The notes: generated by a model not told the origin, from the sequence alone. Numbered from the stretch's first letter, positions 1 to 12,119 are shown. The stretch is 64,000 bases of DNA from Pegoplata infirma (GCA_963921195.1 OY992538.1:2232001-2296000), one strand, 5' to 3'. Numbers and translations are program-made.

Positions 1-353
1 CTAAATTTGTCTGAAATATCCCACTGTACATTGCTTACTTGTAACCGTAGTCGATATACATGCATTCATACTCCAAGTTATCGCCTACTCATTGGATATG
101 GATGGACACATCCAACTTTTTACGTTTAATCTATTTCATGTTCATTGTTACATTAGTTTCGTTATTTTCTTGCTTAAACTTTTTTGTTAAAAGAATATGG
201 GTAAGATTTAACTTTGTTATAAATACAGGGTGGCCCAAAATGAACGAAAGGGTTTGAATTCCTTATAACTTTTGTAAAATAATTTTTAGTAATTTTTTCG
301 TCTATTCCCATTGGGAGTAGAGTCGAATATGTATTAATATTTTAGTTTGATCA

Positions 354-2584
354 CACTGTGCAACAGTGAAATTGGGGGGTGAACCAAACCAAGACAGAAT
401 GATAGTATTTGGTTAGTATAGTAAAACCCCCAAAGGTTTTGGCGCTGTGTGGGTACAGTCAATTTTTATGGCCCACTGAAATTTTTGTTTTTTTTCCAAA
501 AGGGGGTTAAATAAGTCGAAAAAAATAATGTTTATGTTACTCTTAGCCTAAAATTGAGCTCAGATGTCTTTAATAGAATTTTATGGGGATTATTTTTCTA
601 GAATATATTAACCGTCTATCTGCCCTTTTTTGGGTCATTTTAGTCCTTTTTTCAAGAAATGACTCAAAAGTCTCATAGGATATGCGTTTAAAAGGTTAAA
701 ATATTCTACGAATATTTTGTTCATCAAATTTCACTTGGGGTCGTCACTGACGGAAAGTTCGACCGGTGTGCAGAAAATGCCAAAAAATTTAAAATTGTAA
801 AGTCTAATTCATTTTTCATATTTATGGCAGAAACTGTTTACGATTGTGAGCAACAAATATAGGATATTAGTCTGGGGGGGGTGGACCCTTCCAGCTGAGG
901 ATGATATTATTTGGTTAGTATAGTAAAACCCCCAAAGGGTTTGGCACTGTGTGGGTACAGTCGATTTTTATGGCCCACTGAAATTTTTATTTTTTTCCCA
1001 AAGGGGTTTGAGAAAATTCGATAAAAATTAAGTTTATATTAATCTGAGCCTAAAATTAAACTGAGACGGCTTCAGTAGCATTTTATTGGAACTATTTTTC
1101 TAGAATATATTAACCCTCTATCTGCCTTGTTTTTGGGTCATTCTAGTCCATTTTTTAAGGAATGACTTAAAAGTCTACTAAGATATTCGTTTAAAGGGTT
1201 AAAAAATTCTAGGAATATTTTTGCATCAAATTTCACTAGGGGTCTTCACAGGCAAAAAGTTATACCGGTCTGTAGAAAATGTCTAAAAATTAAAAATTGT
1301 AAAGTCTTGTTAATTTTTGATATATATGCCGGAAACTGTTTACGATTGTATGCAACAAATATAGGATAATGGTCTGGGGGTGGACCCTTCCAGTTCAATT
1401 TTAGGCTCAGAGTAACATAAGCATTAGTTTTTTCGTTTGTATAAACCTTTTTGGAGAAATAAAACAAAAAATCAGTGGGCCACATAAAACTACTGTACCC
1501 ACCCAGAAGCCCTTTGGGGATTTTACTGAACTAACCAAATACTGTCATCCTGTGCTGGAAGGGTCCACCCCCCCAGACCATTATCCTATATTTGTTGCAT
1601 ACAATCGTAAACAGTTTAACAAGACTTTACAATTTTTAATTTTAAGACATTTTCTACAGACCGGTTTAACTTTTTGCCTGTGAAGACCCCTAGTGAAATT
1701 TGATGCAAAAAATATTCCTAGAATATTTTAACCCTCCAAATGAATATCTTAGTAGACTTTTAAGTCGTTCCTTAAAAAGTGGACTAAAATGACCCAAAAA
1801 CAAGGCAAATAGAGGGTTAATATATTCTAGACAAATAATCCCCATAAAATTCTACTTAAGCCATCTGAGTCTAATTTTAGGCTCAGATTAATATAAACTT
1901 CATTTTTATCGAATTTTCTCAAACCCCTTTGGGAAAAAAATAAAAATTTCAGTAAGCCATAAAAATCGACTGTGCCCACACAGTGCCAAACCCTTTGGGG
2001 GTTTTACTATACTAACCAAATACTATCATCCTCAGCTGGAAGGGTCCACCCCCAGACTAATATCCTATATTTGTTGCTCACAATCGTAAACAGTTTCTGC
2101 CATAAATATAAAAAATTAATTAGACTTTACAATTTTAAATTTTTAGGCATTTTCTGCAGACCGATCGAACTTTCCGCCAGTAAAGACCCCAAGTGAAATT
2201 TGATGAGCAAAATATTCGTAGAATATTTTAACCTTTTAAACGCATATCTTATGAGACTTTTGAGTAATTTTTTGAAAAAAGGACTAAAATGACCCGAAAA
2301 CAGGGCAGATAGAGGGTTAATATATTCTAGAAAAATAATCTCCATCAAATTCTACTGGAGATATCTGAGTTCAATTTTAGGCTCAGATTAATAAATACTT
2401 AATTTTTCTCGACTTTTCTCAAACACCTTTGGGAAAAAAATAAAAATTGCAGTGGGCCATAAAAATCGACTGTACCCACACAGCGCTAAACCCTATGGGG
2501 GTTTTACTATACTAACCAAATACTATCATTCTGTCTTGGTTTGGTCCACCCCCCAGACCATGACCTTCAAATTGTTGCACAGTG
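354..2584. mobile_element. 2.2-kb foldback element built of about 500-bp units in opposite orientation
   Basis: The ends are CACTGTGCAA and TTGCACAGTG. Two direct units (about 400-890 and 900-1392) each run from TTTGGTTAGTATAGTAAAAC to a GGGTGGACCCTTCCAG motif. A partial inverted unit (1393-1552) and two full inverted units (1553-2035 and 2036-2545) follow. The RNA or single strand could fold into a long imperfect hairpin. The CACTGTG heptamer resembles Transib ends, but the flanks (GATCA and TCATT) give no clean 5-bp duplication. Short open frames in here are not conserved between units and are not genes. Confidence 0.75.
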
Positions 2585-2889
2585 TCATTAGCGATTTGTC
2601 ATTAAAATCCCTTTGCTACTTGTAGAATAGGGTTTTTATATTTGCTAAATAATCGTGACAATGGAATCTGAGAAATTCCGAAACACGTGTCGTTTAAGTC
2701 TTGCAAAAATTACCAACACAAATAAATTTAAACAGAAAAATAAATTTTCTTAAAAATAATTTTATGAGAATATCATATTTTTAATTAGTAACGAAAATAA
2801 TGACCTCGAGCTAGAATCAACCTACTCAAAATATTTTTTTTCTTTTATTTCTTGTCAGTATTTTGTAAAAGACACTTAGAGAATTTAAA

Positions 2890-3096
2890 ATGCAACAATA
2901 CACAATTGAACAACGTTTTTCAAATCAACTGTCCAGTCTTTTGCGTGCATATCGTCGGGTTGGACCCTCAGAGTCAACAATAAACCGTCTGATTACATAT
3001 TTTCGACCGCAAGGGGAAGTAAGGAATCTTCCTGGTGCCAGCAGAATTCTATGCAACGAAGCTCGTGAGAGGCCAATCAAATATGGCGCATCCTGA
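2890..3096 (+). pseudogene. Truncated transposon protein, DUF4817-like helix-turn-helix fragment
   Basis: A 68-codon frame begins MQQYTIEQR, which matches the usual start of insect transposon proteins carrying the DUF4817 DNA-binding domain. Residues about 29-50 (ESTINRLITYFRPQGEVRNL) resemble the second half of that domain. The usual middle segment, including the LRPxFG-type stretch, is missing or scrambled after residue 9. The frame ends soon after the domain where family members continue for several hundred residues with a DDE-type catalytic region, so this copy cannot be functional. It lies just downstream of an AT-rich leader and inside the possible element at 227-3156. Family recognition is from memory of the motif. 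Confidence 0.45.
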
Positions 3097-3290
3097 ATTT
3101 ACTTTTTTTTATCTTTTCGTTTTGATATTAAAAATTTTAATTATTTTGCGCCATCTACATGTGAAATACATTTTAATGGAATCTCATAGATTTCCGACAA
3201 CATCTTGACATATGTACTAACAAGTAAATTCCAGTTAGATTCTGATTAAAATCCATTTGGATTCTTATTGCAAATGTTTGTATGAACTGT

Positions 3291-4110
3291 ACACGGTGGG
3301 CGTCGGCGATGTTTAGGTTCAACTTTAGTGTCGACGAAAAGTGTAAACGCAGTTCGATTTCTACTTGATTAAATGTCACAAAACTGTTAACAGCGAAATC
3401 GTAGCTGCTCGCATTCGCGAAATATCGTGAAATTAGATTTTTTGTATTTTCTAAAATTTTGACAATGAAGTTTTTTAAATATCTTCAAAAACTGAATATG
3501 CAAATTTAATTGTATTTATTTACAGGTCACAAAACAGTTAACATCGAAATCATATCTTCTCAATTTCGCGAAAAATAGCAAAATTTAAAACAAAAAAAAG
3601 TTAAAAATTGGAAAAAAAATATTTTTCGCGTAAATTAGCAGTCAAGATATTGATTTCAGCAGTTTCACCACCTATAACCACATAAAATTTAAATTACATA
3701 CAATATTTTTGTCGTTTCTTGACTTTTTTTCTTTATTTTAGACACTAAAGACAAAATAAATTAGTTAATATAAAAGCTCGAACAGTAATTTTGCAATTTC
3801 CCGGGAAATTTATCATCTATAATTTTTATGCTTGCAGTTTTGTCAACTTTAATAACCTCGAATTCAAACTGCATACCACATTTTTGTCGTTAATTGAAGT
3901 AAATGTTTTTACAGACCAAAAATAACACAAAGTAATGAATAAATAGTAGTTTAGCGAGTTTTTTAGCGATATCTCGAAGAATTGAGCAGCTAGAATTTAA
4001 ATGTTAACAGCCTTATCACTAGGGATGAGATTTCCATGCAAATGCATGTTTTTTGTCGTGTGCATCGTTCGCCTTCTGTGAACTGGCACTTAAATAGTTT
4101 TTGAAACAAA
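3291..4110 (+). repeat. Dispersed repeat, copy 1 (ACACGGTG family)
   Basis: The stretch from ACACGGTGGGCGTCGGCGAT through about 3560 is closely similar to 14019-14290. It contains a degenerate internal repeat with the words CACAAAACNGTTAACAGCG and TTCGCGAAATATCG. It ends with ACTAGGGATGAGATTTCCAT at 4018-4037. The matching word in copy 2 lies in the opposite orientation at 14741-14760, so the tail was rearranged or is a separate small element. No TSD was found. Confidence 0.6.
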
Positions 4111-4329
4111 TAATCCATTCTTGTGTGTCAACGAAATTAAATTAAATAATCACACTCGAAATCAATAGTATTAACACTAGGGTTGATAATATTCATCTTA
4201 TTTGAAAAATTCCTAGTTTGAAAATGTTTTTCGCAAATAAAATATATATTTTTTGCGAAAAAATTTACAGAATTATGGTTTGTTGTGTTAATTTAACAGA
4301 GTTGAATGGTTTTAAATCTTAAAATTATG

Positions 4330-4545
4330 GCAAAAGTTTTCAAATATTTGCCAGTACCAAAGAAAAACAAAAAGTCCATTTTAACAAAAGTTTAATTTTA
4401 AATTTCAAATTTTCCATACAATTTTTGAAGTCGATTTTAAAAAACAAAAGCAATTTGTATGGAAATAGAATTTAAAGTCGATTTTAAACTTATTTTATTT
4501 TTCTTTGGTAAGGCTGATCGTTTTTATTGTACCTCAGCATTATCA
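4330..4545. repeat. Dispersed repeat shared with 29.6-29.8 kb
   Basis: The words GAAGTCGATTTTAAAAAACA, GTATGGAAATAGAATTTAAA and TTTCTTTGGTAAGGCTGATC recur in near-identical form inside the TAGGGTGGCA element at 29527-29864. This is probably a remnant of that element. The ends are not visible here. Confidence 0.45.
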
Positions 4546-4659
4546 TTTTAAATCGCGAATATCGCAAATACAAGCGCTAACTTCGAAAAACGGCTATACC
4601 AGTAGGGTGCCCAGCTTGTTAAAAAAAGGCAAATTCGAGCACTGTGAAATTAATTGACA

Positions 4660-5015
4660 GTTTTAAAAATAAAGTACCTATGGATCCAGTAGTTAGCTGT
4701 GGGACAAATAAACTAGGAATAAAAAAAGCGAAAAGTTATTTCTTCATATGATAAAGATAAGTTGTAAAGGAAAATGGATGAAAGTCAAAACTAAAGGCAA
4801 TACGAAGATTTTGTTTATTCGTACGACCTTTATCAGACATTTCCCCAAGGAAATTGTCATGGGAATTCAGCACCCTTTGAATTTTAACATAAAACTGTCC
4901 TCAACTCAGTATATAGAGATGTCTTAATTATGTTAGGTGTGACTCTGACATGTCAGCGAACCATCAACAAGAATGACACATGAACGTTGCTAACTGGGTT
5001 GCTTCAGATATAATT
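4660..5015 (+). mobile_element. Fragment of the CCCAG MITE family (copy at 44568-45240)
   Basis: The shared segments include AAGGAAAATGGAT.AAAGT, AGACATTTCCCCAAG and ACTGTCCTCAAC.CAGTA. The right end reads GTTGCTAACTGGG, matching GTTGCCTACTGGG of the intact copy. The tRNA-like part survives only as a decayed stub: the B-box half is deleted. The left end is missing. Confidence 0.6.
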
Positions 5016-5029
5016 TTTATAATTTTTGC

Positions 5030-5790
5030 ATTTTTTAACATGATAATGTTTTCAGGCTGCTGTCTAATTTAAAAAAAGTAGCACGACGTCACACTGTGGT
5101 GCAGCTGGACGCCGCTGGATGAGATGAGTGATAAAACATACTCTCTGATAGTTACTTTAAGAGATGTATATAGTGGCTTGCCCGCAACTTGGAGCGTTTT
5201 TTTTCGGCAAGCTTTGAAAGATTAATAATCAAATTTTCTTTTTTTTTACTTATGACCCTAACTTTAAAATCCGATATCAAGATAACACGAAAGAATTACG
5301 AACCAATGAAAATTTTTTAAATAAGTATATACCCATGGCTATATTAAATATAATTCACGGCAATCTCCTGGAAATAATTCACTTGTTATAAGCTACTTAG
5401 TTTTGTATTGATTTCCTTAATTTTCAAATACAAAAATTTAGGTGAACAAACATTGATGTTCTAGTGCTGCTGAGACAAAGTTAAAGACCTTATATAATGA
5501 AATTATTTTGCGTTTAGTCTAGGCATGTTGTTAGCTATTTAAAACACCTACCTTTTTTTAATTTAAAGTTTCAAACTTTTTAGACTTTTGTCCACCTAGA
5601 TTTGGATTTGGAACCACAGTGCGTCACCTCGGTTTGACTATACAAGCTAACGATTAACAAAAAAGAAAATGAGAATTACTGTTTTCATTTTATTAAAACC
5701 AAAAACTTAAGTAACTTGGGTTTGTAACTTCGATAATAATTCACCTTATGGTAAAAAAAAATATTTACCATAAATTTTTTTTTATCATTA
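5030..5790 (-). mobile_element. GTTACTTTTTA-type MITE, split by a Transib-like insertion
   Basis: The segments 5030-5086 and 5622-5790 together match the reverse complement of the uninterrupted copy at 37635-37866. Shared words are ATGATAATGTTTTCAGGCTG and CCTCGGTTTG.CTATA.AAG. The insertion at 5092-5621 divides it exactly at CGTCA. Confidence 0.7.
5092..5621. mobile_element. Transib-like non-autonomous element, 530 bp, 5-bp TSD
   Basis: The ends are CACTGTGGTGCAGCTGG and, read inward from the right, CACTGTGGTTCCAAATCC. The sequence CGTCA flanks it on both sides (5087-5091 and 5622-5626). The copy at 37.6-37.9 kb shows the same locus context with a single CGCCA and no insertion, so the boundaries are exact. 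A CACTRTG terminus with a GC-rich 5-bp duplication is typical of Transib. No coding sequence is visible inside. Confidence 0.75.
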
Positions 5791-6189
5791 TTTTTTTACA
5801 AACTAACATAAACATCTTGTTATCTCGATTCTTTGGTTAGAATTTTAATGCAGAATCGAAGAATTACAAAATCTCTTTTATATTTGTCAGCATTATTTTT
5901 TAATATATTTCAAAACATTTGTTGGTTAGCCGGAACGAAATTCAAATATAGGCTAAATTTGATCGACCCTAATATACACACATATACTTAAAATTATAGG
6001 GCGAGTTTTTAACATGTCGTTTAAACTTAGTTTAAAAGTTTTTGTTAAAAAGAATCTGAGCTTAACCAAACATTTTCTTTTTAGTTAAGTTTTTTTAACT
6101 TACATTTTTAAGAGGTTAGATTAATTTTATTTAAAAAAAAAAATCTGTTGTAAAGGAACAAAGTTATGATTTTTAAAGTTGTTCTTTAA

Positions 6190-6360
6190 GGCCCTTTGTC
6201 ACGACAATACTGAGTCGTAAGATTTTAGTAAACCGAAATAAAATGGAATTTTTCCGTATTACCGTCCGTGTTATTACATTTTGCAATTACACAATAACAT
6301 TTTTAAGTTCTATACGATTTTTTGACAGATCATTTTACTGAGTCTTATCGTGACAAACGG
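6190..6360. mobile_element. Small MITE with CnTTTGTCACGA ends
   Basis: The left end CCCTTTGTCACGACAATACT and the inverted right end CCGTTTGTCACGATAAGACT form TIRs that also share ACTNAGTCGTAAG. The ACTGAGTCGTAAG word recurs at the end of the MITE at 24353-24700. There is no coding content. The flanks at 5791-6189 and 6361-6955 hold nothing I recognise. Confidence 0.6.
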
Positions 6361-7025
6361 AATTTAGTAATACCAATCTTTCAACACATTTGCTAATAGA
6401 AAACGCACAAACCGAAGTGATCGAGAAAAACTATGAGTATTTTTGTAGTCTATGGAATCCAGCAAACACGACTATTTAAATCACAACCCCTGCGTAGTTT
6501 TTGTAGCACTGTGTCAACTGTCATTAAAAAAACTACATTTTTAAAAGAAAATGTTACAAATGTTTTACGTTTTGCTAAAAAAAATTTATTGCAAAAAATT
6601 GTTCTGAAAACATACAATTTATATTTCTATCAAAAATAAAATCAATCGACATCCTGATTACCAACCCTTAAAAGCCAATTGAGTAACTATTCAGGCTTCG
6701 GATATCTATTTACCTATTCAATATTTCTCAGGCATTTTAAGTACAATAACATTAGTTTACAAATAAAAAAAATGCGATTTACTACATTTTTCATTTATTA
6801 TAAAAATTATAATAATAAAATATATCGTATACGATTCTAAATCCTTAAAAGAGGTCCAAAATCTTTAAAGTAGAACAGCTTTCAAGATATTGCTAACTTT
6901 AAAATTTTCAACTTTTTAAAAAAAGTGGTTTTACTTAAGTAGTTTTATTTTTTGATCTATATATATAAAAGAGTAATGTGACTGACTGACTGATTCATCA
7001 TCGCCCAGCCCAAACCGCTGAAGCT

Positions 7026-7800
7026 AGAGACTTGAAATTTGGACTGTAGGTGCACCTCCCGGAATATAGATCCACTAAGGCTGGATTTTTTCCAGTGTTG
7101 ATTCTAAGGGGGTAAAAAGGGTAAAAAACTGTACTTTTGGTACTTTTTATATCTCCTAAAATAATGGTCATAGAGACATGAAATTTGGACTGTATGTTCA
7201 CCTCCCGGAAAATAGATACACTAAGGCCGGATTTTTTCCAGTGTTGATTTTAATTGGGTAAAAAGGGTAAAAAACTGTACTTTTGGTACTTTTTATATCT
7301 CCTGAAATAATGGTCATAGAGACTTGAAACTTGGTTTGTATGTTTACATCCTGGAATATAGATCCAGTAAGACTGGATTTTTGCCAATGTTGATTCTAAT
7401 GGGTAAAAAGGGTAAAAAACTGTACTTTTGGTACCTCTTATATTTCCTTAAAAAATGGTCACAAAAACTTCAAATTTGGACAGTATGTTCACTTCCCGGA
7501 ATATAGATCCACTGGGGCTTGATTTTTGCCAATGATGATTCTAAGGGGGTAAAAAGGGTAAAAAACTGTACTTTTGGTACCTTTTATATTTCCTTAAATA
7601 ATAGTACTAGGAACTTGAAATTTGCAATGTAGGTTCACCTCCCGGAAAAAAGATTCACTAAGTCTGGGTTTTTTCCAATGTTGATTCTACGGGGATAAAA
7701 TGGGTAAAAAAGTGTACTGTTGGTACTTTTTTTATATACTGAAGTAATGGTCTTTCAAACTTCAAATTTGAAATGTAGGATCCTTTAGTAAAATAAAACA
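7026..7800 (+). repeat. Six tandem units of about 145 bp
   Basis: The phrase AGAGACTTGAAATTTGGACT (and variants) starts units at about 7026, 7170, 7317, 7463, 7609 and 7755, a period of 144-147 bp. Each unit carries CACCTCCCGGAATATAGATC and GTACTTTTGGTACTTTTTAT. Decayed units continue after the minisatellite at about 9190-9690. Open frames across units are not maintained. Confidence 0.85.
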
Positions 7801-7842
7801 TTCTGGAATAAGTACTTTCTGAAAATTCTGTACCGTTTATAC

Positions 7843-9190
7843 AAAGTACCTTTTATAAAAAGTTCCTTTTATAAAAAGTACCTTTTATAAAAAGTACCTT
7901 TTATAAAAAGTACCTTTTATAAAAAGTACCTTTTATAAAAAGTACCTTTTATAAAAGGTACCTTTTATAAAAGGTACCTTTTATAAAAAGTACCTTTTAT
8001 AAAAAGTACCTTTTATAAAAAGTACCTTTTATAAAAAGTACCTTTTATAAAAAGTGCCTTTATAAAAGTACCTTTTATAAAAAGTACCTTTTATAAAAAG
8101 TACCTTTTATAAAAAGTACCTTTTATAAAAAGTACCTTTTATAAAAAGTACCTTTTATAAAAAGTACCTTCTATAAAAAGTACCTTTTATAAAAAGTACC
8201 TTTTATAAAAAGTACCTTTTATAAAAAGTACCTTTTATAAAAAGTACCTTTTATAAAAAGTACCTTTTATAAAAAGTACCTTTTATAAAAAGTACCTTTT
8301 ATAAAAAGTACCTTTTATAAAAAGTACCTTTTATAAAAAGTACCTTTTATAAAAAGTACCTTTTATAAAAAGTACCTTTTATAAAAAGTACCTTTTATAA
8401 AAAGTACCTTTTATTAAAAGTACCTTTTATAAAAAGTACCTTTTATAAAAAGTACCTTTTATAAAAAGTACCTTTTATAAAAAGTACCTTTAATAAAAAG
8501 TACCTTTTATAAAAAGTAACTTTTATAAAAAGTACCTTTTATAAAAAGTACCTTTTATAAAAAGTACCTTTTATAAAAAGTACCTTTTATAAAAAGTACC
8601 TTTTATAAAAAGTACCTTTTATAAAAAGTACCTTTTATAAAAAGTACCTTTTATAAAAAGTACCTTTTATAAAAAGTAACTTTTATAAAAAGTACCTTTT
8701 ATAAAAAGTACCTTTTATAAAAAGTACCTTTTATTAAAAGTACCTTTTATAAAAAGTACCTTTTTTAAAAAGTACCTTTTATAAAAAGTACTTTTGTAAA
8801 GAGTACCTTTTATAAAAAGTACCTTTTATAAAAAGTACCTTTTATTAAAAGTACCTTTTATAAAAAGTACCTTTTATAAAAAGTACCTTTTATAAAAATA
8901 CCTTTTATAAAAAGTACCTTTTATAAAAAGTACCTTTTATAAAAATACCTTTTATAAAAAGTACCTTTTATAAAAAGTACCTTTTATAAAACGTACCTTT
9001 TATCAAAAGTACCTTTTATAAAAAGTACCTTTTATAAAAAGTACCTTTTATAAAAAGTACCTTTTTTAAAAAGTACCTTTTATAAAAAGTACCTTTTATA
9101 AAAAGTACCTTTTATAAAAAGTACCTTTTATAAAAATTACCTCTTATAAAAAGTAACATTCATTAAAAGTATCTTTTATAAAAGTATACT
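7843..9190 (+). repeat. 16-bp minisatellite GTACCTTTTATAAAAA, about 84 copies
   Basis: The array is almost uninterrupted, with rare variants such as AAAGGTACC, ATTAAAAGTACC and 15-bp units. The unit is nearly palindromic around TTTTATAAAA. It resembles the GTACTTTTTATA tail of the neighbouring 145-bp units, so it probably expanded from that tail. Variants rise towards the right end (from about 8750), as expected if homogenisation is strongest in the middle. Confidence 0.95.
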
Positions 9191-10204
9191 TTTTGGTACT
9201 TTTTTATTTCCTGCAATTTTATTTACAGAAACTTTTTATATTTCCTAGAATCTTAAAAATTGTAATGAAGGAGAATTCGGTAAAAAAAATATTCTGGGAA
9301 AAATATGTTTTTAAAATTCCGCTTCTTAGTGGGATAAAATAGCTAATAAAGTGTATTTTCGGTACCTTTGATATTTTTTGACATAATAATTCTAGAAGCT
9401 TAAAATTAGGAACGAAAAATCCTTTTTGTACTTTTAATATTTGCTAAAACAATGATACTAGAAAATTGAAATTTGGAAAAGAAGATCCTTCGGTGAAGAA
9501 AAATCTTTCTGAAAGAGGTTCTTTTTGGAAATTCCGTTTCTAACGGGGGTAAGAAATTGTACTTTTGGTGCTTTTTTCTTTGTTCCTATAATAATGAAAA
9601 AGTTTAAATTTTGGTTATTCTTATATTTCTTGAAATAACGGCTCAGAAACTTGACATTTTAAATAAAGGATTACCTAGCACAAAAAAAAAGTTTTTGGAA
9701 AATTTAATTTTAAGGGGAAAAGGGGGCAAATGGTTATTTTTACCTATCTAACTATTAAACTAAAAGCCCCAAAAATAACACACAAGAGAAGGACATATTT
9801 TAAAATTTCAAATTTTAGAACGGGGAAGGAAATGGAATAGAGCAGGGCACAATATGGAATGATACTTTTTACTCAAATTTTTCGTATTTAACTTTTTTTA
9901 CTCCATATTTTTTCTCTCTATATGTTTTTTCACTCAAACTTATTTTTATTCCAATTTCTTTATTCACTGAAATATTTATTCACTCAAAATCCAAAATCCC
10001 GAAATAAGGGCTCGAAAATTATTCAAATTTTATTGTTTAAATTATTCATTGAAATATTATTTTATGAAAGACTTAAATTTGTACAAGTAAATAAAACAAA
10101 GACTACGTAGGGGATTTTTCTTGAAATCGGTAGAGTAATTCTGATCCTTCCATTATCCGGTATTCAATGCAACCGGTAACGAAGTACCGGGATGGTAAGC
10201 TAGT

Positions 10205-11490
10205 ACAGTTATATTTGTGTGTTTTTACATTCGGCACACCGGAAATAAACAAATACAATCGTTTTTGTATAAAACTGAATTTCTGCGTTTTTACGCATGT
10301 AACTTTTACAATTTTCAAGGGATTTTCAGATCAGACTTAAACTTTTAATTTTATAATTTTTTTCTTTCTGAAATTAACAATAGAATTTTTTTTTTCTCTA
10401 AATTTTGGTAAAATTGGAGCAAAATTGTTGATACATCGATTAATAGCTTCTAAGGCGATAATCATTTGTATGTAGAATGATAAGGCATTTAATTGCCTTT
10501 AGTTTAAAACCAAAAAAAAAAAAAAATAACTTCCACCGATTTGGTCCGGAGAAATTTTTATTTAAGTATAACAGCATAAAATTTTACATAGCAAAATGTC
10601 GTGGATAAAAATCCGTGTAAACAAGTGTAATTGGTTGTTATAAATAACCACAAAATTGTGACAACATAATGTTGCTTGCATTTAAGTGACCACCAACATA
10701 AATATTGTATGTCGTTGAATAAACACAGCAGCAAATACATTCATTTATTGGCGATACATACATAAATATGTACCTTCATAGGTAGTATAGGTTGAGTAAG
10801 TGATGATAACACAAAAGCTCAAGAGGTCAAGTTAAATATTGATTACAAATAGGATCATGCTCATGGGCAAACAAACAAATGACAATGAAGATTAATGTGA
10901 AGTAGAAAGATGTTGGTATTTAGTATCAACACACAAACAACTGCAATTTGTTTGTATATTTGTAGTTGGCTATTCATGAGGTAAGCTAAAAGTTTTAAAT
11001 TAAAAAAAAAAAGTGTTGAAAATTAATATACACTTCAGTTAACTCTTCATTTTCATGGTTGCTTTCATTAGTAGTTTATTTTTTCTGCTGTTCCTTTTTT
11101 CAATTAAGTTTTTAAGCCAAACGCCTGTTGCCTGTTAATTTGATTTTGTTGTTACTGTTTCCTGTTTAATTTTTTATGGTGTAAGTTAAGTGAGTTATTT
11201 AGTTAGTTAGTGTTGAGATTGTTGTTAACTTTGTCTGGTTGTTGCAGTTTTGTTTTTTTTTTTTGTTTTTTTCTCGAACAAGTGTTAAAATGTTTCATCC
11301 TACATTCCAAACTACATATTTTTGTGGGAATTTAGCTTATAGTTTTTTTTAAGCGGATTTTCCAGGACTTATATATATAAACGTTCTTGATTTCTTTTAA
11401 GTGAACACTAAAGGTTTTGTTGTACATTACATTAATATAAATTAAGCCAAACCAATGACCCATTAAAAAAACTACCTATGTAAAAATGTT
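10205..11490. other. AT-rich sequence, no supported feature
   Basis: Unique-looking AT-rich DNA with homopolymer runs. No gene, TIR or tandem array was recognised. Confidence 0.5.
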
Positions 11491-11496
11491 TGTTGT

Positions 11497-11575
11497 AGAA
11501 CCTACTGGTGTAATCAGATTTGCAATATATTAATACGTTTTTGCTCTGCAGAAAAATCAACTCAAAATCCGCGTT
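11497..11575 (+). repeat. 80-bp dispersed repeat shared with 46916-46999
   Basis: Both copies hold TTTTGCTCTGCAGAAAAATC-like and CTCAAAATCCGCGTTTTC words with TGTAGAAnC.ACTGGTG upstream. The second copy sits inside the 45850-48128 hAT element, so this may be a hAT or Penelope-like fragment. Confidence 0.55.
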
Positions 11576-11587
11576 TTCTTCAAATGC

Positions 11588-12085
11588 GCCCAAAAAAATA
11601 TGGGGGACAAATTTCTGAGTAATTACTTGTTTAAACGTAAAGAAAAAAAATTTAGTAATTTTTTAATTGACGCAATTAAAAATGTACTCAAAAGTTTTAA
11701 AAAAAATTTAATAAAAATGTAGTAGTTTTTTTTATTCTCTTAGTTCTTAGAATTCTCATTTAGTTTATAGTTTTTTGTATATGAAAGTTTGAAATCACCT
11801 TTATGAAACTTTTCTATGTCTTTAAGATATAAATATATTTGGCAAAAGTATGATTGAAATTTGAGTTTTTTTAAACTTAAAAAACAAATTTATCAATAAA
11901 TTTTGAGAAAATATTTACTTGACGCAATTAAAAACTTAATTAAAAAAACGAAAAATTTTGAGTAAAGTTTTAATTGTGTCAATTAAAAATTAACTAAATT
12001 TTTTTGGCATAAATTTAATAAATTTTTTTTATTAAAATTTTACTCAATACTATTAAATCGTTTACTGGTGCAAAATTGAGCAACT
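11588..12085. mobile_element. MITE of the CACAGAAAAAAATA family, degraded copy
   Basis: The left part (AAAAAAATATGGGGGACAAA, then GAGTAATTACTTGTTTAAAC) and the right part (TAAATCGTTTACTGGTGCAA) match the intact copy at 41794-42307 and the split copy at 15195-20430. The ends have decayed. Confidence 0.65.
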
Positions 12086-12119
12086 TTTTGAGAAATTTTT
12101 TCAAAAAATACCCATTTTA

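Larger units (their letters stand above)
227..3156 (+). mobile_element. Possible DUF4817-type DNA transposon remnant, interrupted by a foldback
   Basis: The left edge reads AGGGTGGCCCAAAAT and the right edge ATTTTGCGCCATCT, which are imperfect inverted ends. Between them lie a DUF4817-like coding fragment (2890-3096) and a 2.2-kb foldback element at 354-2584. The ends match only partly and no TSD is clear, so the grouping is an inference. The sequence at 1-226 shows nothing I can identify. Confidence 0.3.
6956..10204 (+). mobile_element. Probable Helentron/Helitron-like non-autonomous element
   Basis: It starts TCTATATATATAAAAG, followed by GACTGACTGACTGATTCATC and a leader. It contains 145-bp tandem repeats, then a 16-bp array, then decayed 145-bp units. 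It closes near a GC-rich inverted repeat (CCGGTATTCAATGCAACCGG) and ends GGGATGGTAAGCTAGT. A short-repeat start, internal tandem repeats and a hairpin before a CTAG-type end fit Helentron-derived (DINE/HINE) elements. No Rep/helicase coding is present. The class is inferred, and the exact right edge is tentative. Confidence 0.45.

Noticed and set aside
7843..9190. CRISPR-like array
   Set aside because: The units are contiguous 16-mers with no spacers, in eukaryotic DNA; this is a minisatellite.
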